Shown piece by piece: positions 16,097 to 24,315 of a stretch of 52,979 nucleotides of DNA. Location of the stretch: positions 1-52,979 of the IMG/VR virus record IMGVR_UViG_3300028490_000010; one strand, 5' to 3'. This stretch comes from a virus. How positions within the stretch are numbered: position 1 is the stretch's first letter; each line of letters starts with the position of its first letter. The position numbers and the translations under genes are program-made. The notes under the pieces were generated by a model. The model was given only the letters and a program-made list of their open reading frames with translations. It searched no databases and had not been told where the DNA came from.

Positions 16097-16724
16097 TATT
16101 TCTCTCCTTTAGATCTTGTTCTATCCATCCCATCATTTCTTCTTCAATAAACTCATCTACAAACTTTCTCACCGTATACTCATCAACATCAATAGTGAAG
16201 GTCATGCTGTATACACCGTCACCTTTGTTACTGTGCACATTGTATGAATAGTCACAATGCTCAGGTGTCTGGCAGAATACATTTCCATACAGCCAGTTTT
16301 CAAATATATCAACAGCGTTAAGCTCTACTGCACTTTTGTATGACGGGTTCAGGCTTAAGTCAAAATCTATAGTGATTATCTCTGCAAACTTTTGGTACTG
16401 CTCTTCCATAGCCGCATATATCTCTGCGATTTTATCTTCCGTCAATAAGCCTTCTGACGTTACAGTCATTACACTTTCACCACCCCACACTACCTTTTCT
16501 AAAGTAAAAGCAATAGAAGGAAATATTCTTTCTAGCTCTTCCACCCAATAGTCGTCCGAAACATACTCATGGTTAGTACACCGTGCCTGATACCTCTTGC
16601 TGTCTTTTTCTCTTCTGTAGTCATCCGTAAAATATCTTGATCGCCCATCCTCTATTGCACGAATATCTGCAAACCGTGGGAAATCCTCTTCTCTAATTGC
16701 ATATGTTACTTCATGTATTTCCAT
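16089..16724 (-). CDS. Hypothetical protein (211 aa)
   Basis: An acidic alpha/beta protein (MEIHEVTYAIREEDFPRFAD) with a good AGGAGGGTG site before ATG 16724. The C-terminal half includes beta segments (GDGVYSMTFTIDVDEY) and an acidic amphipathic helix. No family recognised. Confidence 0.8.
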   Translation of the reverse strand: MEIHEVTYAIREEDFPRFADIRAIEDGRSRYFTDDYRREKDSKRYQARCTNHEYVSDDYWVEELERIFPSIAFTLEKVVWGGESVMTVTSEGLLTEDKIAEIYAAMEEQYQKFAEIITIDFDLSLNPSYKSAVELNAVDIFENWLYGNVFCQTPEHCDYSYNVHSNKGDGVYSMTFTIDVDEYTVRKFVDEFIEEEMMGWIEQDLKERNNV

Positions 16725-16748
16725 ATCACCCTCCTATTGGTGTGTTGC

Positions 16749-17300
16749 TCATTTACAACATTTCTTGTATTTCTTTCCACTACCACAAGGGCATGGACTG
16801 TTTCTACCTACCTTGTCATCTTCTCTGACATACGGTTCTCTGTGCATAGGCCAAGACATTTCATCATACACACTCTTGTCCAGAGTTTTTGATCCAACGA
16901 ACTCCTGCTTTAGGTCTGCCCAACTATTATCTGGCTTAAGGTCTATCTTGTCTAGTATTGTTATGTCAAACTCTTCAGGCATATGGTTGTAGGCTCTCCA
17001 TAGAGGGTGAAATGTAAACACATTCTTCTCATCCCCTTGTAGTTGCTCTCCCATAATAATCTCTACCTCTGTTGCCTTCTCTTTTGGAAATTCACCATGC
17101 CATGTGCCAGTATTACACTCTGAGCACAAAAGCACAACAGGAGAACGAACTCCGGTTTTATCATATTCTACATCAAATCCGTGCATTGCCATTGAAGACA
17201 TATTCGGAAAGCCATCTTCTTTTTCATCAACACTATACGCAGGTGTACATAAATTTGAATTCTCTACACACCCACAATCACTACATATAAACAAGCTCAT
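16749..17300 (-). CDS. SEC-C motif protein with N-terminal zinc ribbon (183 aa)
   Basis: The last residues, [17 protein letters not shown] (Cys170, Cys172, Cys181, Cys182), are a textbook SEC-C zinc motif, the same module that ends SecA and binds SecB or ribosomes. The N-terminus has CSDCGC (about 6-11) and LCSECN, suggesting a second zinc site. The middle is unrecognised. SEC-C tails are found on diverse bacterial and phage proteins, so a role in targeting to the translation or secretion machinery is inference. ATG 17300 has GGGAGCG upstream. Confidence 0.85.
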   Translation of the reverse strand: MSLFICSDCGCVENSNLCTPAYSVDEKEDGFPNMSSMAMHGFDVEYDKTGVRSPVVLLCSECNTGTWHGEFPKEKATEVEIIMGEQLQGDEKNVFTFHPLWRAYNHMPEEFDITILDKIDLKPDNSWADLKQEFVGSKTLDKSVYDEMSWPMHREPYVREDDKVGRNSPCPCGSGKKYKKCCK

Positions 17301-17301
17301 A

Positions 17302-17832
17302 TTACGCTCCCCATAACATTTTTATCTGAGACAAAGATGCCTCTTCTCTTTTTTTCTTAACACCAAGCACTGATGCATCTCTTCTCTCCTGCATTTCCCG
17401 TACGGTCAACGGCTCTTTAAGCAGTAGCACATAACTATATGTTCCACCTTTGCCTGAATTGTTGGTAAGCTTGAGAGCTATGATTATCTCATCCTGGTCG
17501 CAACCAAACTTATATCCCTCACTTTCTCTCCTGAAGGCATCCGGCTCTGAAAGCCTATTGTAGCTTGATGGAGGAACCTGACAAACTACATCCCCCTTTT
17601 CATTTATGAGTCCTACACTTTTTGTTTCTCTGTGAGTATGTCTATAATTAGACACCAACGAGTAAGGTATGTGCTGAAAATTCTTCCCCACACTATGCAC
17701 ACTAAAAGTGAGCACATCTAAAAACATTGTGTGCTCTGTTGCCGGGACGTCCTTGTTGTGATCGTCCATAATTATGCGAAACGGTTGTTTCTCTACAAGT
17801 TTTTTACCTGCTTCTTTCATATCTATTTTCAT
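17302..17832 (-). CDS. Hypothetical protein (176 aa)
   Basis: The start [20 protein letters not shown] at ATG 17832 follows AAGGAG. The body is beta-rich and ends with a basic helical tail ([17 protein letters not shown]). No motif is recognised. It is separated by a single base from the SEC-C gene. Confidence 0.8.
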   Translation of the reverse strand: MKIDMKEAGKKLVEKQPFRIIMDDHNKDVPATEHTMFLDVLTFSVHSVGKNFQHIPYSLVSNYRHTHRETKSVGLINEKGDVVCQVPPSSYNRLSEPDAFRRESEGYKFGCDQDEIIIALKLTNNSGKGGTYSYVLLLKEPLTVREMQERRDASVLGVKKKREEASLSQIKMLWGA

Positions 17833-17841
17833 ATTTTCTCC

Positions 17842-18399
17842 TTATTCTATGTTTCCAAACTCTTCAATGAGTTCTTCATTAGTGTATTTAAACACATTGT
17901 AAACACCCCTTATGGATGGTCTATCTAGGTCACTGACATCACAGTACCCTCCTGTTGCGTTATCATCTTTTAGATTATCTTCCTCTATCTCTATCCCCTC
18001 TAGCTCAAGATATGCATCGTCTATTGCTCTTCTTACTTTTTTAATACGAACAAAATCAGTAATATTACGCATTATCTTCTCTAGCAGCATTTTTGCAGTT
18101 CCTAGTGTCTTTAGGGCACTAATAATTTCATCATACTTTTCATGCTCTTCATCTACTTTGCCAGAGAAATTTAAAGCTCTTGATATATTGGTGTGCATCT
18201 TTGCCAAAAATAGTAAAGACGCACGGTCAAATTCAATATTCTTATTCCTAGCTATCTCATGTAGGGTGTCTAGCTGATACTGATTGCGATATCTCCATTT
18301 AAGATGTCTCTCAATCACCACAGATATCATATGTTTTGGTTCGGTATATACAAAGTAGTCATAACTACTAAGATATCTATATAGGTTTAGTGCAAACAT
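17842..18399 (-). CDS. Hypothetical helical protein (185 aa)
   Basis: ATG 18399 follows AAAGGAAAG. The sequence is mainly helical, with a basic N-terminal half (IERHLKWRYRNQYQLDTLHE) and acidic C-terminal half. No signature motif identified. The ninety-nine-residue gene upstream ends 13 bases away. Confidence 0.8.
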   Translation of the reverse strand: MFALNLYRYLSSYDYFVYTEPKHMISVVIERHLKWRYRNQYQLDTLHEIARNKNIEFDRASLLFLAKMHTNISRALNFSGKVDEEHEKYDEIISALKTLGTAKMLLEKIMRNITDFVRIKKVRRAIDDAYLELEGIEIEEDNLKDDNATGGYCDVSDLDRPSIRGVYNVFKYTNEELIEEFGNIE

Positions 18400-18412
18400 T
18401 ATCTTTCCTTTA

Positions 18413-18712
18413 CTACTCGTGCATTCTGTCTAAATGTGCTTCCTCTTGTATGTGGCTATACCCCTGCTCTGTTAAGTCTTTGCGAAATCTAAGCTCAGGA
18501 TTATTCTCTCTTACCTTTTGCATAGATCTTCGTATTGTCTCGAACGAGGGTATCTCTTTCTTGTCAATCTTATCCATAACGTCCCCAAAATAAGTAGACA
18601 CATACACACCGTGGTACTTTGCGTACAGTTCTTTTATCATTCTGGTTGCAGTAAACACACTAGGGTCATTTGACGATCTAAGAATTTCCAAAACCTTATC
18701 ATATGTCTTCAT
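18413..18712 (-). CDS. Conserved phage-type protein (99 aa)
   Basis: The segment EIPSFETIRRSMQKVRENNPELR is a pattern seen in many small phage proteins ('PSFETI.R..RKIQE..PELR') of unknown role, often located in replication or early regions. ATG 18712 follows AAGGACAA. A helix-turn-helix-like fold is plausible given the basic helices, but unproven. Confidence 0.78.
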   Translation of the reverse strand: MKTYDKVLEILRSSNDPSVFTATRMIKELYAKYHGVYVSTYFGDVMDKIDKKEIPSFETIRRSMQKVRENNPELRFRKDLTEQGYSHIQEEAHLDRMHE

Positions 18713-18728
18713 TTAATTGTCCTTCAAT

Positions 18729-19703
18729 TTATGTTGGTCCGCTTGCATCTCCAAACGCACCTTTCGGTAAGTCCCACCCACCACTCAAGATAATTTCTTG
18801 GTCGTATGTTTTGGACATAGCTAATCTATAGACGTCCGGCTCAACATTATATGCTGTTCCTTTATCTGCTTGTTCAACAATACTCATAGTGCGATGAATG
18901 GTTACATCAAACTCTGCCTCGTATGCAGCCACCTTGTTGAAGTGGTCTGGCATATACTTCGCTACGGTTGCCCATTGGTTAGGGCTGCCGAATATACACG
19001 TAAGACAAGATGTTCTACCCCACCCTGCTTGATAAGCTGGATGTGGGTTCACTCCGTATTGTTTTAATAAGTCCCATACTTGAGCCTCAGTAGCTTCTTT
19101 TGCTATTCTGGCATGGTAGATCAATCTCTTGGTCCTTTTGCCGTCTATGAAGCTCCTGTGTGTCTCAAACGACTTGTATTTTGCTCGTGCTGCAGACTCC
19201 TCTGCTCTCTCGCCAGTTATTACGAGATACTTCCTGTTGCCACTAAATCTAAATTGACGCTTTATTAATCTATCACCTACGTCTATTTTAAGGGCACTCG
19301 AACACCATCTGGTTGCCAGGTTTGCAGTGACCTGTGGAAACTTACGCCTTGTTCCTAATGGAGGGTTCTTTAATCCACCTGGGGCATAAACAATCTCATG
19401 GTTCTCATCCTCAAACATTATTGCTTCGGTTGCATCTTCCTCTCTTAACATCTCTCTTTCAAACCCACCAACACGCCAAGACATATACACCTTTGAGCCA
19501 AATGCTTTGCCGAATGCACGACAATAGCTTTCAGTAATAGGCCAATCCATAAGGGAGCTTCCCTCATTTCCGTCAATTAAGTGATGATGTAGTTCGATTT
19601 TATCCGGGCTAACGCCGGCTTCAAGTAGTTTAAGGTAGCAGAAAACTGAGTCTTTGCCACCAGAGAAGAAGAGTATAACCTTGTCATACTCCTCATATTT
19701 CAT
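18729..19703 (-). CDS. PAPS reductase-family (PP-loop) protein
   Basis: A 324-residue N-type ATP pyrophosphatase. SGGKDS (14-19) is the PP-loop, RWCSSALK (132-139) includes the family cysteine, and GERAEES (164-170) and the CLTC pair (233-236) follow. These features match phosphoadenosine phosphosulfate reductase-like proteins common in phages, which include relatives of the DNA phosphorothioation enzyme DndC. The natural substrate here is not known: sulfur activation, tRNA or DNA thiolation are possibilities. The three cysteines could bind a metal or Fe-S cluster. ATG 19703 has AGGGATTG. No other dnd gene is seen. Confidence 0.88.
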   Translation of the reverse strand: MKYEEYDKVILFFSGGKDSVFCYLKLLEAGVSPDKIELHHHLIDGNEGSSLMDWPITESYCRAFGKAFGSKVYMSWRVGGFEREMLREEDATEAIMFEDENHEIVYAPGGLKNPPLGTRRKFPQVTANLATRWCSSALKIDVGDRLIKRQFRFSGNRKYLVITGERAEESAARAKYKSFETHRSFIDGKRTKRLIYHARIAKEATEAQVWDLLKQYGVNPHPAYQAGWGRTSCLTCIFGSPNQWATVAKYMPDHFNKVAAYEAEFDVTIHRTMSIVEQADKGTAYNVEPDVYRLAMSKTYDQEIILSGGWDLPKGAFGDASGPT

Positions 19704-19704
19704 A

Positions 19705-19899
19705 TCAATCCCTGTCTATGTCTATCTTTAGCCCATTCACCATGATAACAAGCTCATCCGTATACTCATATCTCATTTGGGCATGTGTGTCAATAGATAC
19801 ATCATCAACAGGCCAGTTGTCATTTCCGTCCCATATAATAATATCTATCTCATCCCCATGTGCCTCATTTATAAGGTCTATCAAATCTTGCTTTTTCAT
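19705..19899 (-). CDS. Hypothetical protein (64 aa)
   Basis: Begins MKKQDLIDLINEAHGDEIDI at a TAATG junction (ATG 19899). A short helix is followed by a beta sheet (IIIWDGNDNWPVDDVSID, ELVIMVNGLKIDI). The pattern resembles small phage proteins of unknown function. Located directly upstream of the PAPS-reductase-like gene. Confidence 0.75.
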   Translation of the reverse strand: MKKQDLIDLINEAHGDEIDIIIWDGNDNWPVDDVSIDTHAQMRYEYTDELVIMVNGLKIDIDRD

Positions 19900-20189
19900 T
19901 ACGCTCTCCTTAACATTTCTAGCGATACTATCTCATTTTCTAATAGCTTTATCTTATTCGACAATGCCATATCGTATGTCGTTGCCCAGTCTCTAGTTGT
20001 ATTCATATCCATAGCGTCAAACACCTTAGCCTCTTTATGCACACCTTCAATAGAATGAAGCACATATGAGGTATTGGTATATGTGATACCTATGGGCCTA
20101 ACCGTCTCAGTTCCAACAACTTTATAAGCAGTAAGATCAGATGTCCTATAATAAACATTACCCTCTTTCATTTCCGGGCCCTTCGTCAT
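19899..20189 (-). CDS. Hypothetical protein (96 aa), start uncertain
   Basis: Three possible starts exist (20225, 20189, 20171); 20189 is preferred for a GGA seven bases upstream and a modest overlap with the previous gene. The sequence KEGNVYYRTSDLTAYKVVG begins the conserved-looking body. The C-terminal 25 residues are a helix (KIKLLENEIVSLEML). Function unknown. Confidence 0.68.
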   Translation of the reverse strand: MTKGPEMKEGNVYYRTSDLTAYKVVGTETVRPIGITYTNTSYVLHSIEGVHKEAKVFDAMDMNTTRDWATTYDMALSNKIKLLENEIVSLEMLRRA

Positions 20190-20352
20190 AGTTAAATCCA
20201 ACCACTCTCCCAAGGCTAGTCTCATTCACCCATACGCCTCTTTCTACCATGCCGGTCAATCTTACAACAGCTTTTTGTGCTTCACTTTCAAGCTCGCAGT
20301 CCATAACTGTCTCTGTACCCTCATCACTTATTGCAAATACTTCAAACGCCAT
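20158..20352 (-). CDS. Hypothetical protein (64 aa)
   Basis: ATG 20352 follows AAGGAGAG. Layout is beta hairpin then helix (MAFEVFAISDEGTETVMDCE, SEAQKAVVRLTGMVERG), as in several other small proteins of this window. Function unknown. Confidence 0.75.
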   Translation of the reverse strand: MAFEVFAISDEGTETVMDCELESEAQKAVVRLTGMVERGVWVNETSLGRVVGFNYDEGPGNERG

Positions 20353-20362
20353 ATAACTCTCC

Positions 20363-20863
20363 TTATATTTTAGCGAACGTCATGGTGCGATCTTTGACTC
20401 CTTCTACAACAAACCCTTTTATGTTTTTCTCATAATATTCAAAAAGGCTATCGTCGCTATATTCCACAGTCAAAAATATGATATTGGTATTTTCCTCTCT
20501 ATTAGAGATCCAGTCCAACATCATCTTACCATACCCATCGCCTCTTTTTTTGTCACATACTAGAAGTTCTTCTATGTACACATCTCCATCATCAAAACTA
20601 TGCACGACGCAGTTGTTTATTGCCTCTACTGCACTCTCGCAATAAGAACAAGCCATATCGAGAAGGTCTTCTTTGAAAGTAAATTCCTTCTCAAACCTGT
20701 ATCGTATGTAACCAATCTTTTCAAAGCTGCTACCTATCTTTCTAAAGAAGGTCGCCTCTTCCGTATCAAACTCAAACTCTCTCGTATCAGCTCCCAAAAC
20801 TGAAACATACACATCGGGAACGTAGTCTATACGCTCAAACTCAAAATTATAATTATCTGGCAC
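20363..20863 (-). CDS. GNAT-family acetyltransferase-like protein, GTG start
   Basis: The middle holds VYIEELLVCDKKRGDGYGKM; RGDGYG at 107-112 is the acetyl-CoA pyrophosphate-binding loop (R/Q-x-x-G-x-G/A) of GNAT enzymes, followed by the expected helix and a beta strand (IIFLTVEYSDDS). The N-terminal 90 residues are unusual. Phage GNATs can modify host proteins, but the target is unknown. Translation begins at GTG 20863 with AGGA eight bases upstream, and a candidate promoter lies 30-60 bases upstream. Confidence 0.8.
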   Translation of the reverse strand: MPDNYNFEFERIDYVPDVYVSVLGADTREFEFDTEEATFFRKIGSSFEKIGYIRYRFEKEFTFKEDLLDMACSYCESAVEAINNCVVHSFDDGDVYIEELLVCDKKRGDGYGKMMLDWISNREENTNIIFLTVEYSDDSLFEYYEKNIKGFVVEGVKDRTMTFAKI

Positions 20864-20891
20864 TTTAGTATCCTGTTGTTTTTTAAACTAC

Positions 20892-20920
20892 ATTATACTT
20901 AAAAGTACCGTCAAAGTTAA
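20892..20920 (-). promoter_or_regulatory. Candidate promoter upstream of the GNAT-like gene
   Basis: On the minus strand TATAAT (20892-20897) is separated by 17 bases from TTAACT (20915-20920), matching the -35 consensus at four of six positions. It lies in the 53-base gap between the 226-residue gene and the GNAT-like gene, so it probably starts a new transcript for the left part of the array. Confidence 0.5.
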
Positions 20921-21597
20921 TAGCCAAGAAACTTCTTCACACGTGCTCCGTATTCGCTTTGAATATCAAACAGTACATTCTCGTCAATTCTCCACTTGTC
21001 ATCAACCTTGTTGGCAGGCACAAGCACTTGCCCTCCAGATAAAAGGTCGATCCTAATCTCCATAGAGTCATTACTTGAGGGGAGTGGTGCACAGTCTTTG
21101 TTTCTTTCGGTAACATATCCCGTCAGAGGATCTATGGTTACTCCAATTTGACTCTCTGCCCATGGTCCAACGGAGAATACCTCTCCGTTTAAGTAGTGAT
21201 ACATGTCAGGATAGAAGAAGCCGATTATAGGCCACCAACTAAAACTGTGAGAGAAAGCTGACGCACCTGAATGTTTCTCGAACCCATTCACGTAACCATC
21301 CCCTCCTGCAAACACCACGACCTGTCCACCATCCATTCTATGCTCGCTATCTGTTAGGTTTGAGATATTAGGATAGCACCCTTCTTCTTCCCCATAGTCA
21401 AACCACTCATGATCCATAAACCTGCTTACCTTGTCCCACTTGCTCTCTCTCAGGTATTTTACACCATCCAGAATATGCTTAACGTCCGTCTTATCTACCT
21501 GGAAGGAAACATATGCAATGCTCGTCAGATATTCATCTTCAAAACTAGCCTCTTCAACGATAGTCAATACATCCTTTGTTATGCCGACTACTATCAT
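20917..21597 (-). CDS. Hypothetical protein (226 aa)
   Basis: Starts MIVVGITKDVLTIVEEASFE at an ATGA junction with the upstream gene. It contains an aromatic segment (SFSWWPIIGFFYPDMYHYLN) and no recognised motif. It is the last gene before the 53-base gap that carries a promoter candidate. Confidence 0.8.
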   Translation of the reverse strand: MIVVGITKDVLTIVEEASFEDEYLTSIAYVSFQVDKTDVKHILDGVKYLRESKWDKVSRFMDHEWFDYGEEEGCYPNISNLTDSEHRMDGGQVVVFAGGDGYVNGFEKHSGASAFSHSFSWWPIIGFFYPDMYHYLNGEVFSVGPWAESQIGVTIDPLTGYVTERNKDCAPLPSSNDSMEIRIDLLSGGQVLVPANKVDDKWRIDENVLFDIQSEYGARVKKFLGY

Positions 21598-22172
21598 GAC
21601 GCAACCAAGTCTACATAGTCTTCATCATTGTCGTATGCTTCTTCAATCTTTTCACACACGGCTTCTACTGCATCCATATCTTCGGTCTCGTCAACCTTAT
21701 AGAACACATATGCTTTCAGTTCTGCAACGAAGCCTTCCATGTCTATAGCCACATCAGTATCAACACCAACACGACTCTCGTTTACGTAGTCAACGTACAT
21801 AGACAAGTCAACAGAAATACCACTTGACGCCTCAGAGAATGCAACTATCACAGGCCAAGGAACTTTAATCTCTGTCCTTACCGACTGTAAAGCTTCTTCT
21901 GATATCTCATGTATCATCGCTGACCACGCTATCCATACTAAGTCGTTCAGAGATGGGCACTTATCCATTTCGCCAAAGTTATCCTTGACCACTTGCATAA
22001 GCTCACTATGATACTTTGCACCGATTTCTTCTGTCTCTGCATACATAATCAATCCGGACACGCTACCTGACTCAGGAATTGCATCGTTATCAATATAGTA
22101 TTTTGCCTCTTCTTTGCTCATACCTTCAATGTTGTCTTCCAGTATGTCTAAAAATGTTTGTCTTAAGCTCAT
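21594..22172 (-). CDS. Hypothetical acidic protein (192 aa)
   Basis: ATG 22172 follows AGGAGAG. It is rich in Glu, Asp and Val (MSLRQTFLDILEDNIEGMSK) and ends with a highly acidic helix (EAVCEKIEEAYDNDEDYVDL). No family recognised. It is coupled to the next gene by ATGA. Confidence 0.8.
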   Translation of the reverse strand: MSLRQTFLDILEDNIEGMSKEEAKYYIDNDAIPESGSVSGLIMYAETEEIGAKYHSELMQVVKDNFGEMDKCPSLNDLVWIAWSAMIHEISEEALQSVRTEIKVPWPVIVAFSEASSGISVDLSMYVDYVNESRVGVDTDVAIDMEGFVAELKAYVFYKVDETEDMDAVEAVCEKIEEAYDNDEDYVDLVAS

Positions 22173-22193
22173 GCTTCTCTCCTGTATTTTATT

Positions 22194-22538
22194 TTACTCA
22201 AACTCACTATTGAAATCTTTAGCATCACCCAGGTAATCAACATAGATATCAACATCTTTGAAGTTGTCTGGTGTTCCCCAAGGTACTTCAGTTACAATGT
22301 AATCCATTCTGTTTACCATATGCCATCCGTTGCAAATACACATATCTCCATTGTCATCAGTCATTAAAGTCCAGACATGTAGAAATCTATTATCTTTATC
22401 CAGCTTGTCTAGTTCTGCGTACAGGTCTTTCTCGTCTTTACCTGCCCAATGGAAGTGTCTCTCTTGCTCTGTATCCTCGTCAATGATAGGTATGTATTTC
22501 TTTTCCCATTCATAAATATCAAGTTCTTCTAAATTCAT
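22194..22538 (-). CDS. Hypothetical acidic protein (114 aa)
   Basis: Begins MNLEELDIYEWEKKYIPIID; its ATG overlaps the preceding TGA. Acidic with two CxC-like residues (DMCICNGWH). The pattern 'HVWTLMTDDNGDMCICNGWHMVNRMDY' suggests a beta sheet core; function unknown. Confidence 0.78.
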   Translation of the reverse strand: MNLEELDIYEWEKKYIPIIDEDTEQERHFHWAGKDEKDLYAELDKLDKDNRFLHVWTLMTDDNGDMCICNGWHMVNRMDYIVTEVPWGTPDNFKDVDIYVDYLGDAKDFNSEFE

Positions 22539-22972
22539 TTTTTGTCCTTAAATTTTCCAGGGTTATTTCTTTTCATTGCGTCCATGCTGTTCTTGGCACC
22601 TTCGCTATCAATCAATCCCTTTAATGTGTATCCCTGCTCTTGATGTATCCCTGAGAAAACCCTCTGGAAGAGAGGCTTGCCATCCTTGTCTATGACCCCA
22701 TGGATGTCACCCAGATTGAAAACCTTTGAGTTCTCATTGTCCCCAAAAGCTATTTTAATATAAATGCCGTATGCACCACTCATGGAGGCTTGCTCTAGCG
22801 ACCATCCATTAAGAGCAAGCATCATCATCTTCTGGCTTGCTATTTCTGTATCTAGTGGGAATTCCCAATCATCTGCTGTTGGGACAACGATACTGAACGG
22901 AGTCTGATCTGAAATTAACACAGTAAGCAGCTCTTTCAAAGCCTCTTCCATAATAATCCTGTATTTATTCAT
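22535..22972 (-). CDS. Hypothetical protein (145 aa), start uncertain
   Basis: The start at 22972 (MNKYRIIMEEALKELLTVLI) overlaps the upstream stop (ATGAATAA). An alternative ATG at 22951 has an AGGA at good distance. The body mixes helices and strands. The C-terminus is basic (DAMKRNNPGKFKDKK). No motif recognised. Confidence 0.75.
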   Translation of the reverse strand: MNKYRIIMEEALKELLTVLISDQTPFSIVVPTADDWEFPLDTEIASQKMMMLALNGWSLEQASMSGAYGIYIKIAFGDNENSKVFNLGDIHGVIDKDGKPLFQRVFSGIHQEQGYTLKGLIDSEGAKNSMDAMKRNNPGKFKDKK

Positions 22973-23438
22973 CTCTGTACACCTTTTCAACACCATCAGG
23001 ATAGATATCAAACTCTTCGTTTGCAATACTAATCTCTCCTTTTTCATTCAAGATCATACCAACGGCACGTTCACAATATGGTGCGTCAATAGCGTAAGTA
23101 AATTCTTCATCTCCATTAGCAACAGAGAAGTAAGTCTTCTTCTTTCGGTCTCTGCGAACCTTTTTAACAAACACATACTGATCTACCATAGACCCAAGCA
23201 GTATTGCATCTGCCTCTACATATTCATCTCCCTGAAGGAGGTGTGCAAGAGACATAAAATCAGACTCTGCATCATCATCCAAGTAGTCTATTTCCATCGG
23301 ACCACCAAGACCACGCTCTGTAAATGTAGCCACCTTTCTAGCACCTCTATATAAATTTCCTGAAAAGAAATGCCCTCTATCGTGTTCTTCCGCCTTCACT
23401 GCTTTCACAGTCCAATCTTCTACGTCTAACTTTCTCAT
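22965..23438 (-). CDS. Hypothetical protein (157 aa)
   Basis: ATG 23438 (MRKLDVEDWTVKAVKAEEHD) has GGAGAG upstream. It is a mixed alpha/beta protein with a charged middle (VKKVRRDRKKKTYFSV). No recognised family. Confidence 0.8.
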   Translation of the reverse strand: MRKLDVEDWTVKAVKAEEHDRGHFFSGNLYRGARKVATFTERGLGGPMEIDYLDDDAESDFMSLAHLLQGDEYVEADAILLGSMVDQYVFVKKVRRDRKKKTYFSVANGDEEFTYAIDAPYCERAVGMILNEKGEISIANEEFDIYPDGVEKVYRDE

Positions 23439-23446
23439 ACACTCTC

Positions 23447-23665
23447 CTATTTATTGTTTTCTAAAATTGCCCAGTGAGCACCGATATTCACCACCTCTTG
23501 TTTTCCGTTTTTCCAATACACCATAACCATCATGGATGCATCTATCCCCAAGTCGTGCAGTGCTTTTGACACACCTAGTGGTATAGCAGAGTCCATCTCT
23601 TTAATGCGACTATCCATGTCTTTTACTGCTGACATATAATCGCCCTTGCTTCTTAATGGAGTCAT
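23447..23665 (-). CDS. Hypothetical protein (72 aa)
   Basis: The ATG at 23665 has a near-perfect GGAGGTG site. An internal ATG at 23635 is a weaker alternative. The C-terminal half forms a beta segment (ASMMVMVYWKNGKQEVVNIG). Function unknown. Confidence 0.75.
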   Translation of the reverse strand: MTPLRSKGDYMSAVKDMDSRIKEMDSAIPLGVSKALHDLGIDASMMVMVYWKNGKQEVVNIGAHWAILENNK

Positions 23666-23666
23666 A

Positions 23667-24242
23667 CTACACCTCCATCAAAGGAAGAGCATGCCCTTCA
23701 GAAGAAGAGATGATAATGACTTCCTTGTAGAAGCTTTTCGTCTTTCCTACGAATGGTTTATCCAGAGACGGAGCGTATGCCACGATCTCATCCTTGAACC
23801 AACCATTGTCTCTTTTACACATACATACAAGGTCAAGATTATAGCCATCGGCAAGTAGCATACCTATTTGATACCAATCATACTCGCCTACAACCTTCCA
23901 TTGTTTGCCCTCATCAAAAATATCTCTATGACCATTAGTGGAACATAATGTCCCCTTGTGGTTTATCCACACGAAGTCACCTCTATCACTCTTTAATTTG
24001 CACCCTTGGCTTAAAGCCATAAATACATACTTGTCCGTAACAAGATCATCTTCTAGGTAAATCTTCACAGGACTAACAGTACAGGTAGACCCTGCTTTAA
24101 TCGCTGCCTCTGCAAGGTTCTTTATCAGTGGTCGATAAGCAGCAGGTATTCTTCCGTCACCTGTTCCGCTCTCGACAAAGTTAATCACATCCATAACCTC
24201 TGCTCCGTATTTCGTTAGCGTTCTAGCGTCTATTTGTGTCAT
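23667..24242 (-). CDS. Hypothetical protein (191 aa)
   Basis: ATG 24242 (MTQIDARTLTKYGAEVMDVI) follows GGAGAACAAAAACG. It includes cysteine-containing strands (DLVCMCKRDNGWFKDEIV). Nothing diagnostic is seen. The tiny membrane gene upstream overlaps its start by 20 bases. Confidence 0.8.
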   Translation of the reverse strand: MTQIDARTLTKYGAEVMDVINFVESGTGDGRIPAAYRPLIKNLAEAAIKAGSTCTVSPVKIYLEDDLVTDKYVFMALSQGCKLKSDRGDFVWINHKGTLCSTNGHRDIFDEGKQWKVVGEYDWYQIGMLLADGYNLDLVCMCKRDNGWFKDEIVAYAPSLDKPFVGKTKSFYKEVIIISSSEGHALPLMEV

Positions 24243-24315
24243 CGTTTTTGTTCTCCTTTTTCATAAAAATTAGGGATATACCCAAGCCGATCAGAATATA
24301 TGCGAGCCATTTCAT
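24223..24315 (-). CDS. Tiny single-pass membrane protein (30 aa)
   Basis: Starting at an ATG that overlaps the previous stop (ATGA at 24312-24315), the frame reads MKWLAYILIGLGISLIFMKK followed by a charged tail, ENKNDDTNRR. One hydrophobic segment with a basic/polar end is typical of small phage membrane peptides. It sits between two coding genes in a gap too long for this operon otherwise. The overlap and composition support it; function unknown. Confidence 0.5.
   Translation of the reverse strand: MKWLAYILIGLGISLIFMKKENKNDDTNRR

Noticed and set aside
18729-19703. QueC (7-cyano-7-deazaguanine synthase)
   Set aside because: The PP-loop is shared, but RWC and the position of CLTC fit the PAPS-reductase family better, and no queD/queE/folE gene is seen.
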